Assembly: GCF_002261225.1 (NCBI RefSeq)
Contig: NZ_NEVM01000001.1
Span: forward strand, 682,001 to 746,000
Reading direction: 5' to 3'
DNA length: 64,000 nt
Origin: Bordetella genomosp. 10
GTDB lineage: Bacteria > Pseudomonadota > Gammaproteobacteria > Burkholderiales > Burkholderiaceae_B
Below the pieces are notes generated by a model, which saw only the letters and a list, made by a program, of their open reading frames with translations, ran no database searches and was not told the DNA's origin. Shown here in pieces: positions 25,589 to 33,712 of this stretch (within the stretch, counting starts at the first letter, position 1; each line of letters begins with the position of its first letter). The position numbers were made by a program, and so were the translations under genes.

Positions 25589-26752
25589 TCAAGGAAAGGT
25601 CGCCTGGATCCACCCTAGAAGATCGTCCGCATGCGCTTGCCAGGTGCGTCTCTCGTCCACGATCCATTGCGCGGCGCGGCGGCCTAGCAGGCGTGCTTTG
25701 GCGCGGTTCCGGTACACCCATTCCAAGGCCTCGACGATCTCGTCGACGCTGCTTTCGCCCCAACCTTCGGTTCCCGCGCCGGGCACGGGTGCCTGATGCT
25801 TCAGGGCGATGCTGTTTTCGCTGGTCAGGATGTCGAGCATGCCGGTATTCGCCGCCGCGATGACGGGGGCGCCGCAGGCCATGGCTTCCTTCACCGGGAG
25901 GCTCGTGCAGGGTTCCGCCCGGGAAGGCTGCAAGCAGACGTCGATGTCTCGCAATACCGTCGGCATCATCTGGTTGGGGATGTGGCCCAGGTCGATGACC
26001 TTGTTCGGGTCCACGCCGTTATCGCGGGCCCAGGCTTTCACGTCCACCGTGCCGTTTCCACTCAGCTTGACCCCGTGTTCCAGGCGGCCCTTGAAGCCCG
26101 CTGCCCATTGCGGCCAGGGTGACTGCCAGGAGGTCACCAGGACGGCGTCGGGATGCCGCGCCGAGAATGCGCGAAACGCCATCAGGGTGAGGTCCTGTCC
26201 CTTGCGGGCCTCGATTTTTCCGCCGGTGAAAATGTAGAACTTGCCGGGATCGAGCACGCCGGAGCGGGTGCCCGGGCAGAAGAGGGACGTGTCCACGCCT
26301 TCGAGAATCACTTTGACTTCGCGTCCCGTCGCCGCGCGCAGGCATTGCGCGTTCCATGCCGAGCCGCATAGCAGGGCGTCGTAGCGGGACAAGGCCTGTT
26401 TGGCATCGGGCAGGCGCGTATCGGCATAGACGATGCGGCCGATATTGGATTGCCCGTGGACATCGTTGCCGCGGACGTCGTCCCCCAGCGAGTCGATCAC
26501 CGTTCCCTTGATCCTGGCCATGCCGCCGCTGTCGCGCTTCATCGTGGCGAGGAACTGGTTGGACTCCATCATCGCCGACAGGATCGCGCCGCGGCGCAGC
26601 GGGTCGACCATGACCAGGTCGAGGTCGTCTATCGCCACGCCCATGAGCGGGCGGACGTCAGGAACCTTGACGAACTGGCTGAAGAGGTTGAAGCCGAGAA
26701 TCCCCCACCCGAAGGTGTTGTTCATCTGCCAGTTCAAAAAAATATTTCGCAT
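25589..26752 (-). CDS. GT-B fold glycosyltransferase (GT4-like)
   Basis: A 387-residue cytoplasmic glycosyltransferase. The start region IFLNWQMNNTFGWGILGFNLF is typical of a group of stand-alone GT4-like enzymes. The C-terminal donor domain has FYIFTGGKIEARKGQD and the E-x7-E motif in RAEPCTSLPVKEAMACGAPVI. It is alone, convergent with the Bug gene and divergent from an MFS carrier, with no surface-polysaccharide cluster nearby, so acceptor and product are unknown. No good ribosome site is visible before the ATG, and the region upstream is AT-richer than its surroundings. Confidence 0.87.
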   Translation of the reverse strand: MRNIFLNWQMNNTFGWGILGFNLFSQFVKVPDVRPLMGVAIDDLDLVMVDPLRRGAILSAMMESNQFLATMKRDSGGMARIKGTVIDSLGDDVRGNDVHGQSNIGRIVYADTRLPDAKQALSRYDALLCGSAWNAQCLRAATGREVKVILEGVDTSLFCPGTRSGVLDPGKFYIFTGGKIEARKGQDLTLMAFRAFSARHPDAVLVTSWQSPWPQWAAGFKGRLEHGVKLSGNGTVDVKAWARDNGVDPNKVIDLGHIPNQMMPTVLRDIDVCLQPSRAEPCTSLPVKEAMACGAPVIAAANTGMLDILTSENSIALKHQAPVPGAGTEGWGESSVDEIVEALEWVYRNRAKARLLGRRAAQWIVDERRTWQAHADDLLGWIQATFP

Positions 26753-27136
26753 CGCGTGTGCTGCTTGAAAGAGGAAAGCGAACCCGCGATTCTCTCAGGA
26801 GATGAGTTCTTTCGGTAGCGAAAACCTCTGATATACGCCCGTCAAACGCAATTTCTCATGATGTGGAGTGTTTGTGACGTGAAGTTATCGAACTGGGAAC
26901 AACATGGTTCCCGCGGCAGATCCGACTTTGCTTATTCGGCTTGCCCCCGGTGGCGAGGAAATGCCCCGCTGCACTATCACAGGGCCTGGATCGCGCACCA
27001 TAAGGTGGCCAACGAACGATGTCCCCATTTTATTCGGCCCATCCTTCCGCCCGTTTTCCAGGGGAAAGCCCGTAGCGCGACATGGCATGTCCTTTGCATT
27101 CGGTTTACCTCCAGACCAACCGGCCTGGAGCCCGAC
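26753..27136. other. 384-bp divergent intergenic region
   Basis: Gap between the glycosyltransferase and MFS genes. The first 150 bases are AT-richer than the neighbourhood and probably hold promoters for both. An in-frame extension of the MFS gene runs through it but its translation looks non-coding. No RNA gene, repeat or convincing operator was seen. Confidence 0.6.
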
Positions 27137-28396
27137 ATGAACGTATCGACCGAAGCCGCCCTGAGCAGTCCCAAGGACATCCTGGGCAGTCGCTGGACCC
27201 AACTGGTGCTTGGCCTGGTTTGCATGATGGCCATCTCCAGCCCGCAATACGTGTGGACTCTTTTTACCAAGCCGCTGTCGGCCAAGCTCGGCGTGCCGCT
27301 GTCGGAGCTTCAGGTCACCTTTTCGCTGTTGATCGTCCTGCAGACGTTCTTCTCGCCTTTCCAGGGCAGCCTCATCGACCGCTTCGGCCCGCGCCGCCTG
27401 ATCGCGATCGGCACGCTGATGTCGGGATGTAGCTGGATCCTGGCGTCCATGGCCTCGTCCATCGGCATGCTTTACCTGACGTACGGCATCGTGGGCGGCC
27501 TGGGAACCGGCATCGTCTATGTCGGCGTGGTGGGGCTGATGGTGCGCTGGTTTCCCGACCGGCGGGGCTTCGCGGCCGGCATGGTCGCGGCCGGATACGG
27601 CATGGGCGCGATCCTGACGACGTTTCCGATCTCCAACGCCCTGGCCGGCAGCGGCCTGGAGGCGACGTTGTGGCAGTTCGGCATCATCTTCTCCATCATC
27701 GGCGTCCTCGCCGCGCAGGGGCTGCGCGCGCCGGCGCATCCGGTGGAGGCGGCCGCGGGCGTGCCGGCCGGCAGCCCGAAGGACCTGGCGCCCCGCCAGA
27801 TGCTCAGGCAGCCGCTGTTCTGGCTGATGTTCGTCATGATGACCATGATGTCCACCTCCGGGTTGATGGTGACCTCGCAGATGGCCAGTTTCGCGCGCGA
27901 CTTCGGCGTCGCCGACCTGCTGGTCTTCGGCATGGCGGCGCTGCCGCTGGCCTTGACGGTGGACCGCCTGACCAACGGCCTGACCCGTCCTTTCTTCGGG
28001 TGGGTGTCGGACCGCTACGGCCGCGAGAACACGATGTTCCTCGCGTTCGCGCTGGAAGGCGTCGCGATGGCGATCTGGCTGGCCACGCGGGATCATCCGA
28101 TGCTCTTCGTCCTGCTGTCGGGCGTGGTGTTCTTCGGCTGGGGGGAAATCTTCTCCCTGTTCCCGTCCACGCTGACGGACACCTTCGGCACCCGTCACGC
28201 CACCGCCAATTACGGCTGGCTGTATATCTCGCAGGGCATCGGCTCCATTCTGGGCGGGCCGCTGGCCGCCCTGATGCACGAAAAGACCGGTAGCTGGCAC
28301 CCGGTGTTCTATTCGGCGATCACGCTGGACATCGTCGCCGCGGTGGTGGCGATCGCCGTGCTCAAGCCGGCCCGGGCGCGCTACCTGGCGCGTTGA
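27137..28396 (+). CDS. MFS transporter, oxalate/formate antiporter (OFA) family
   Basis: A 419-residue carrier with twelve predicted helices. OFA-like features include WTQLVLGLVCMMAISSPQYVWTLF at the start, LIDRFGPRRLIAIG between helices 2 and 3, GGLGTGIVYVGVVGLMVRWFPDRRGFAAGMVAAGYGMGA and the late YGWLYISQGIGSILGGPLAA. The start is set by GGAG seven bases upstream; the frame is open for 93 codons before it. Family members exchange small mono- and dicarboxylates such as oxalate for formate. It is a single-gene unit here, so the substrate is not indicated by neighbours. Confidence 0.9.
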   Translation: MNVSTEAALSSPKDILGSRWTQLVLGLVCMMAISSPQYVWTLFTKPLSAKLGVPLSELQVTFSLLIVLQTFFSPFQGSLIDRFGPRRLIAIGTLMSGCSWILASMASSIGMLYLTYGIVGGLGTGIVYVGVVGLMVRWFPDRRGFAAGMVAAGYGMGAILTTFPISNALAGSGLEATLWQFGIIFSIIGVLAAQGLRAPAHPVEAAAGVPAGSPKDLAPRQMLRQPLFWLMFVMMTMMSTSGLMVTSQMASFARDFGVADLLVFGMAALPLALTVDRLTNGLTRPFFGWVSDRYGRENTMFLAFALEGVAMAIWLATRDHPMLFVLLSGVVFFGWGEIFSLFPSTLTDTFGTRHATANYGWLYISQGIGSILGGPLAALMHEKTGSWHPVFYSAITLDIVAAVVAIAVLKPARARYLAR

Positions 28397-28558
28397 CCCG
28401 CTTGCCGGGAGCCATGGCCGGCGTCGCGGCGGGGATCGCCCTATACTCGCAATGCGTCGTCGGCCGGTCGATGCGGTTCGACCCGGCTTCTTGAGTCAAC
28501 TTGCCTGTCCCAAGCCTTGTGTCCTCCGGGGCAAGACACTGGGGCAGGGCCCGTGCTT

Positions 28559-29893
28559 ATGCAATCCTTGATCAGACTTTGCCTGGCGTATCGCCGCTTG
28601 GCCGCGGCCTTGCTCGCGGGGGGATGCGCCGCCGCGTTTTCTTCGGCGGCGTGCGCGCAACCGCCACAACCACCACAATCGCCACAATCATCACAAGCGC
28701 CGCAAGCCTGGCACACGTCGTGGAGCACGGCGTTGCAGGAGATTCCGCGGATGGCCGCGCTTCCTCCGCTTTACCAGGCGCCGCCGGTGGCGGGGCGCAC
28801 CGTGCGCCAGGTGATCGTGCCCACCTTGAGCGGCGGCGTGGCGCAATTGCGCGTCAGCAACCGCTATGGGACCCGGCCCCTGTCGATCACGCGGGTAAGC
28901 ATCGCGCGCAGCGGCGCCGGGGCCGGCATCGTGCCGGGCAGCGAGAAAGCGGTGACGTTCGGCGGCAGCGGCGCGCTGGTATTGCGTCCGGGCATGGAGA
29001 TGGACAGCGATCCCATTCCTATCGCCGTGACGCGCGGCGCGCGCCTCGCGGTCAGCATGGTCATGGGCGGCGACGACGCCATGCAGGCGTGGCACAGGAT
29101 TGCCGGCCGGGTCAATTACGTATCGTCCGTGGGCAATCACGCCGGCGACATATCCGAAGCGGCGTTCAAGGTCCGTTTCACGCAATACGCATGGATCACC
29201 CGCCTGGCGGTGGGCGGCAAGGGCCCGGGCGGCGTGGTGGCCATCGGCGACTCCATCACCGATGGCCTGCGGTCGACGCTGGGCGCGGATCGCAGTTGGC
29301 CCAGCGTGCTGGCCGTCCGGGTGGCCACCGAAGGCAGCGTCCCGATGGCCGTGTTGAACGCGGGAATCAGCGGCAACCGCCTGCTGTCCGGCTCGCCCTG
29401 TTATGGCGACAGCCTGGAATCGCGCGTCGAGCATGACGCCCTGGCGCTGCCCGGCGTGCACACGGTGATCGTGCAGGTCGGCATCAACGACATCAATTTC
29501 TCCGCCATGCCCCCGCGACGCGGCCTGGACTGCGATACGCCGCACACGGTCGTCAGCGCGGACGACCTCGTCGCCGGCTACCGGCGCGTCATCGCCGCCG
29601 CGCACCACCGCGGCCTCCGGGTCCTCGTCGGCACGCTCACGCCCGCCGCGCTGCCGCCGGATCGGGAAGTCGTGCGCCAGCGGGTCAACCGCTGGATCCG
29701 CGGCGGCCAGGGCTTCGACGGCGTCGTGGATTTCGACAAGGCCTTGCGCGACCCCGGCCAGCCGGGGAAGTTGAAGCCGTCCTACGACAGCGGGGACCAT
29801 GTGCATCCGAGCGACGCGGGCTACGCCGCGATGGCGCACGCGGTGCCCTTGGCGCTTTTGAACGGAAAACCGCCGCCTCGTGGGGCGATGTGA
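28559..29893 (+). CDS. Exported SGNH/GDSL-family hydrolase
   Basis: A 444-residue secreted esterase-type hydrolase. A signal peptide (ending near SSAACA) is followed by a Pro/Gln-rich tract and an N-terminal beta domain of about 150 residues. The SGNH core follows with Ser232 in AIGDSITDG, the Gly block NAGISGNRL, Asn310 in VGINDIN and the Asp413/His416 pair in GDHVHPSDAGY. Cysteines at 22 and 32 lie in the signal region; a lipobox is not convincing. Such enzymes deacylate sugars or lipids in the periplasm. It is a lone gene; an upstream in-frame ATG would add 14 residues. Confidence 0.9.
   Translation: MQSLIRLCLAYRRLAAALLAGGCAAAFSSAACAQPPQPPQSPQSSQAPQAWHTSWSTALQEIPRMAALPPLYQAPPVAGRTVRQVIVPTLSGGVAQLRVSNRYGTRPLSITRVSIARSGAGAGIVPGSEKAVTFGGSGALVLRPGMEMDSDPIPIAVTRGARLAVSMVMGGDDAMQAWHRIAGRVNYVSSVGNHAGDISEAAFKVRFTQYAWITRLAVGGKGPGGVVAIGDSITDGLRSTLGADRSWPSVLAVRVATEGSVPMAVLNAGISGNRLLSGSPCYGDSLESRVEHDALALPGVHTVIVQVGINDINFSAMPPRRGLDCDTPHTVVSADDLVAGYRRVIAAAHHRGLRVLVGTLTPAALPPDREVVRQRVNRWIRGGQGFDGVVDFDKALRDPGQPGKLKPSYDSGDHVHPSDAGYAAMAHAVPLALLNGKPPPRGAM
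28661..28705 (+). repeat. 9-bp tandem repeat encoding PPQ/SPQ units
   Basis: Five 9-bp units ending in CACAA or CGCAA encode PPQ-PPQ-SPQ-SSQ-APQ just after the signal peptide of the SGNH hydrolase. It is a low-complexity spacer able to change length without a frameshift. Confidence 0.75.
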
Positions 29894-29947
29894 GCAGGCG
29901 CGGGACAGGCTGGCGCCTGCGCTTCCCGGCGGCACGATAGGCCGACA

Positions 29948-30877
29948 ATGAATCTGAAGAGCCTCGAGATTTTCTATTGGGTCGTCAACCTGAGCAGCTT
30001 CAATAAAGCGGCGGCCAAGTTGCACACGACGCAACCCGCGGTTTCCCAACGCATCGCCGCGCTGGAAGAGGAATTGGGAATTCGCGCGCTGGACCGGAGC
30101 TCGCGCGCGGTCAAGCTGACAGCCAAAGGGCGCGTCCTATACGACTATGCCGAGCGATTCCTGGCATTGCACGCGGAGATGATGCAGGAAGTCGCCGAAG
30201 CGCACCTGGTAAGCGGCGTGTTGCGGCTGGGCGTGGCGGAGACCATCGTTCATACCTGGCTCGTGGAGTTTCTGGAGCAGTGCCGCCATAAATATCCCAA
30301 CCTGACCGTGGACATCGTGGTCGACATCACGCCGAAGCTGCGCGACGACGTGAAATCGGGGGAACTGGACATGGCGTTCCTGCTCGGCCCGCAGCAGGAC
30401 GGCGAGCTGGTCGAAGAACCGCTGTGCAGCTACGAACTCAATTTCTTTTCGGCGCCGTCGTTCAAGGTGGGCAAGGAGCCCTTGTCCATCAGCGATATCG
30501 TCGCCCATCCGCTCCTCACGTTTCCCAAGCGGACGTACCCGTATACGTTTCTGCGCCAGGCGCTCATGACGCCGGAGCACGGGGCTCCCCGGATCTTCAC
30601 GAATTGGTCGATGTCGACCATTGTCCGCATGGCCGAAGACGGCTTCGGCGTGTGCGTGGTGCCCAGGCTGGCGGTGCTGAAGGAAGTGGAGCAAGGCCGC
30701 CTGAAGGTACGCCGCACGCAGCTTCAGTTGCGCGATCTCAGCTTCGCGGTCGCCTACGCGCGCGGGAGCGACGAACCCATAAAGGCGGCGCTTGCGAAGC
30801 TCGCCGGGGAAATCGCGCGCACGTCGATGGCAGGCCATCGCAAGCGGACTCGAACCGCCAGATCGGCGGCATCCTGA
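29948..30877 (+). CDS. LysR-family regulator
   Basis: LysR regulator of 309 residues. It has the DNA-binding sequence MNLKSLEIFYWVVNLSSFNK, then KLHTTQPAVSQRIAALEEELG, and a substrate-binding domain from about residue 90. The C-terminal tail (GHRKRTRTARSAAS) is basic. It lies upstream of, and on the same strand as, the PLP-dehydratase/DUF4392/RidA operon, with a 233-bp gap, so it is the probable regulator of that operon. Confidence 0.92.
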   Translation: MNLKSLEIFYWVVNLSSFNKAAAKLHTTQPAVSQRIAALEEELGIRALDRSSRAVKLTAKGRVLYDYAERFLALHAEMMQEVAEAHLVSGVLRLGVAETIVHTWLVEFLEQCRHKYPNLTVDIVVDITPKLRDDVKSGELDMAFLLGPQQDGELVEEPLCSYELNFFSAPSFKVGKEPLSISDIVAHPLLTFPKRTYPYTFLRQALMTPEHGAPRIFTNWSMSTIVRMAEDGFGVCVVPRLAVLKEVEQGRLKVRRTQLQLRDLSFAVAYARGSDEPIKAALAKLAGEIARTSMAGHRKRTRTARSAAS

Positions 30878-31046
30878 TGCCCGTGCCCCTGGCATGGGGC
30901 CGGCGGACGCGCAAGACCCGTTCGCGTTTCTCATAAGTGCTTTCCCTGATAACCGTCCGTGCAACGGCGAGTCCTACCCCCGCGTCTCTCTGGGAACAGA
31001 AGCGAAGAATAAGTAAATCTTATTGAAATCAATCCAAAATCAGGAT

Positions 31047-31075
31047 TTGTAGTTATAGAACCGAGCAGATGTAAT
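31047..31075 (+). promoter_or_regulatory. Putative promoter of the dehydratase operon
   Basis: TTGTAG (31047-31052), a 17-base spacer and TGTAAT (31070-31075; 5 of 6) lie in an AT-rich stretch before the operon that starts at 31111. The weak -35 fits activation by the upstream LysR. Confidence 0.4.
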
Positions 31076-31110
31076 GGCCGTGCAATCTCGCATTTCAGCC
31101 AGGACCTGCC

Positions 31111-32109
31111 TTGGATACTCACACAAATTCCGATAGCTACGCGATCGCCTTCGGCGACGTGCAACAGGCGCACGCTCGCATCCGCCCCTACGTCGTGCGT
31201 ACTCCGCTCCTCGAGAGCCGGACGCTCAACGACCTGATCGGCGCCCGCGTTCTCGCGAAAGCCGAATGCCTCCAGAACGCCGGTGCGTTCAAATTCCGTG
31301 GCGCCTGCAACCGGCTGCTGCAGTTGACCGACGCGCAGCGCAAGGCCGGCGTCGTGGCCTTCTCATCGGGCAACCACGCCTTGGCTACGTCCGCGGTGGG
31401 CCGCATGTTCGGCGTGCCCGCGACCATCATCATGCCCGCCGACGCGCCCAAGGCAAAGATCGAAGGCGCGCGGGCCAACGGCGCGACCGTCATTCTCTAC
31501 GACCGTGAAAAGGACGACCGTGAAGCCATCGGCGCCGACATCGCTCGCAAGACCGGCGCCATCATCGTTCCGCCTTACGACGATCCCCACATCATGGCGG
31601 GGCAGGGCACCGCGGGCATCGAGATCGTCGAGCAGGCGCAAGCCATCGATGCCCCGCTCGACGTCGTCATCGCGGCGAGCAGCGGCGGCGGGTTGGTCGC
31701 GGGCGTGGCGACCGCGGTCAAGCATCTGTCGCCCCGCACGGCGGTATATGCCGGCGAGCCCGCGGGCTTCGACGAACTCGCGCGCTCGCTGGTTTCCGGG
31801 CAACCCGAAACGAATGCGCCGGGCACCCGCTCGATATGCGACTCCCTGCAGGTCGCCAAGCCCGGCAAGCTGACGTTCCCGATCAACAAGCGCTATCTGG
31901 CCGGCAGCCTGGTGGTCACCGACGACGAAGTCAGGCAGGCGATGAAAGCGGCGTATCAGCACCTGAAGCTGGTCGTAGAGCCGGGGGGCGCGGTGCCCCT
32001 GGCCGCGCTGCTTGCCGGCAAGCTGGACGTGTCCGGCAAGACCGTCGCCATCGTTCTGAGCGGCGGCAACGTCGACGCTTCCGTCTTTATCGAGGCCCTG
32101 AAGGGATAG
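31111..32109 (+). CDS. PLP-dependent threonine/serine/3-hydroxyaspartate dehydratase family
   Basis: A 332-residue fold-type II PLP enzyme starting at TTG, with AGGA 6 bases upstream. The PLP lysine is Lys61 in GAFKFRGACNRLL; SSGNHALA, the phosphate-binding loop SSGGGLVAG and VLSGGNVD are intact. It lacks the C-terminal regulatory ACT domain of biosynthetic IlvA, so it belongs with catabolic threonine or threo-3-hydroxyaspartate ammonia-lyases and serine racemases. It heads an operon with DUF4392, RidA and MFS genes. RidA is known to clear the reactive enamine/imine product that such dehydratases release, which supports the dehydratase call. Confidence 0.9.
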   Translation: MDTHTNSDSYAIAFGDVQQAHARIRPYVVRTPLLESRTLNDLIGARVLAKAECLQNAGAFKFRGACNRLLQLTDAQRKAGVVAFSSGNHALATSAVGRMFGVPATIIMPADAPKAKIEGARANGATVILYDREKDDREAIGADIARKTGAIIVPPYDDPHIMAGQGTAGIEIVEQAQAIDAPLDVVIAASSGGGLVAGVATAVKHLSPRTAVYAGEPAGFDELARSLVSGQPETNAPGTRSICDSLQVAKPGKLTFPINKRYLAGSLVVTDDEVRQAMKAAYQHLKLVVEPGGAVPLAALLAGKLDVSGKTVAIVLSGGNVDASVFIEALKG

Positions 32110-32114
32110 CCGCC

Positions 32115-33182
32115 ATGTTGAGTCCTGAATCCAAGACCTATCACCGCGTCGCGCGCACCATCGACGATTTCATGAAGGTCGACTACACCGGCGTGGGATT
32201 GATCGGCAATCTCTACGCGGCGCTGCAATCGCGCCAGCCCGGCTACGCTTGCATGGGCGCGGCCGAGCGCATCGTGAAGGCCGTCGAGGCGAATCCCGGT
32301 CCCATCCTCATCGCCACGGGCTTTCCGGAGGGCGGCGGCGCGCCGGAGACGGACGGTCCCATCGGCGCGGCCTTGATGGCGCGGGCATTCTTCCTGGGCT
32401 TGCGCCGGGAAACCGTGATCGTCATCGACGAGGACTGGGAAGAAATGATGGTGGCGACGTGCCGCGGCGCGGGGATGGCCGTCATGCCGTTCCCCGGCGA
32501 TGGCGTGATCAGGCCCTTCGACTTCCTGCGGCCCGTCTATATCCGGACGGTGCCCAAGGACGATCGCGGCGCTCACGCCATCTGCGACGCGCTCATCAGG
32601 GAAACGAAACCGAGCGCCGCCATTGCGATCGAACGCCCCGGCTGCAACGCGAAGGGTCTTTATCACGGCCTGGGCGGCCGCCCCCTGGACGGCCTGGTTG
32701 CCAACCTGGATTACCTCTTCGAGCAGGCGAGGCAGGCCGGCATCCCGTTCATCGGCATCGGCGACGGCGGCAACGAGCTGGGCATGGGCGTCATCGCCGA
32801 GGACCTGCCGCAGTTCTCCCCCAAGGCCGCCGATACCGGCATTCCGGGCCGAGGGGGCGTGGCGGCGGTCACCGCCGCCGATTGGCTGGTCGTGGCGAAT
32901 ATCTCGAATTTCGGCGCCACCGGCGTCGTCGCCGCGCTGGCGGCGCTTCTGGAGAATCCCGTCGTCTTTCACGAGCCGGAGCTGGAAACCCGGAGCACCG
33001 AACTGTGCGTGGCCCATGGTGGCGTCGACGGCATGTTCATGGCGCCCGAGCCCGCGCATGACGGCATCGCGATGGAGGAGTACGCAGGCATGGTCCGCGC
33101 CTTGCGCGGCAGCGTGATGCGCGCGCTCGGACATTCGATCAACTGGCAGGGGCATCGCGGCGACTGGAGGCAGTTGAAATGA
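32115..33182 (+). CDS. DUF4392 (D-glutamate-cyclase-like) protein
   Basis: A 355-residue soluble protein recognised as DUF4392 from blocks such as ATGFPEGGGAPETDGPIGA, VIVIDEDWEEMM, GCNAKGLYHGLGG and GIGDGGNELGMG. The human mitochondrial D-glutamate cyclase carries this domain and converts D-glutamate to 5-oxo-D-proline. The bacterial function is largely untested. The gene starts 5 bp after the dehydratase and overlaps the RidA gene by 4 bases, so it is firmly part of the operon. It may handle a related acidic amino acid or lactam. Confidence 0.85.
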   Translation: MLSPESKTYHRVARTIDDFMKVDYTGVGLIGNLYAALQSRQPGYACMGAAERIVKAVEANPGPILIATGFPEGGGAPETDGPIGAALMARAFFLGLRRETVIVIDEDWEEMMVATCRGAGMAVMPFPGDGVIRPFDFLRPVYIRTVPKDDRGAHAICDALIRETKPSAAIAIERPGCNAKGLYHGLGGRPLDGLVANLDYLFEQARQAGIPFIGIGDGGNELGMGVIAEDLPQFSPKAADTGIPGRGGVAAVTAADWLVVANISNFGATGVVAALAALLENPVVFHEPELETRSTELCVAHGGVDGMFMAPEPAHDGIAMEEYAGMVRALRGSVMRALGHSINWQGHRGDWRQLK

Positions 33183-33652
33183 GCGCGAACACGTTTTCGG
33201 ACAGGTTGGCCGAACTGGGGTTGGCGCTGCCTGCCGTCAACCCACCACGCGGCAGTTATGTTCCCTCTGTGCGAGCCGGTGATCTGTTGTTCATCGCGGG
33301 CCAGGCGCCCCGGCTGGACGGGGTGCTGAAGTTTGCCGGAAAAGTCGGCAAGGACCTGACCGTCGAGGACGGCCAGCAGGCGGCCCGGTTGTGCGCGCTC
33401 AATATCCTGGGACATCTGGCGGCCGCGTGCAACGACGATATCGGCAAGGTGGCGGCGGCGGTGCGCCTGGCCGGCGTCGTGAATTGCGGCGAGGATTTCG
33501 AGTCGCATTCGAAGGTCCTCGATGGCGCGTCGGAGCTCATTGCCGCGGTATTGGGCGAACGCGGCCGGCACGCGCGCATCGCCACCGGCGCCTCTTCGCT
33601 GCCCACCGGCATGGCGGTAGAGGTCGAAGCGGTGTTTCAACTCAAGTCATGA
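33179..33652 (+). CDS. RidA (YjgF/YER057c/UK114) family protein
   Basis: A 157-residue RidA-family protein. It has VRAGDLLFIAGQAPR near the start and the substrate-carboxylate arginine at Arg133 in RHARIATGASSLP. The family hydrolyses enamines and imines made by PLP dehydratases, or acts as a specialised deaminase. The ATG overlaps the DUF4392 stop (ATGA). Placement two genes after a PLP dehydratase makes 2-aminoacrylate/2-aminocrotonate-type intermediates the likely substrate. Confidence 0.92.
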   Translation: MSANTFSDRLAELGLALPAVNPPRGSYVPSVRAGDLLFIAGQAPRLDGVLKFAGKVGKDLTVEDGQQAARLCALNILGHLAAACNDDIGKVAAAVRLAGVVNCGEDFESHSKVLDGASELIAAVLGERGRHARIATGASSLPTGMAVEVEAVFQLKS

Positions 33653-33659
33653 GTCCGGC

Positions 33660-33684
33660 GCCCCCGGGCAACCGCCCCGGGGGC
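33660..33684 (+). terminator. Strong GC hairpin between RidA and MFS genes
   Basis: A 9-bp stem (GCCCCCGGG with its complement) around a 7-base loop starts 8 bases after the RidA stop. With no T-run it may attenuate the MFS gene or protect the upstream message from 3' decay rather than stop transcription fully. Confidence 0.4.
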
Positions 33685-33712
33685 CGGACAAAGCCACGAA
33701 AAGGGGATGATC

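Noticed and set aside
26858..27136. 93-codon N-terminal extension of the OFA-type MFS carrier
   Set aside because: No helix or family similarity in the extension; a GGAG ribosome site and a normal carrier N-terminus begin at 27137.
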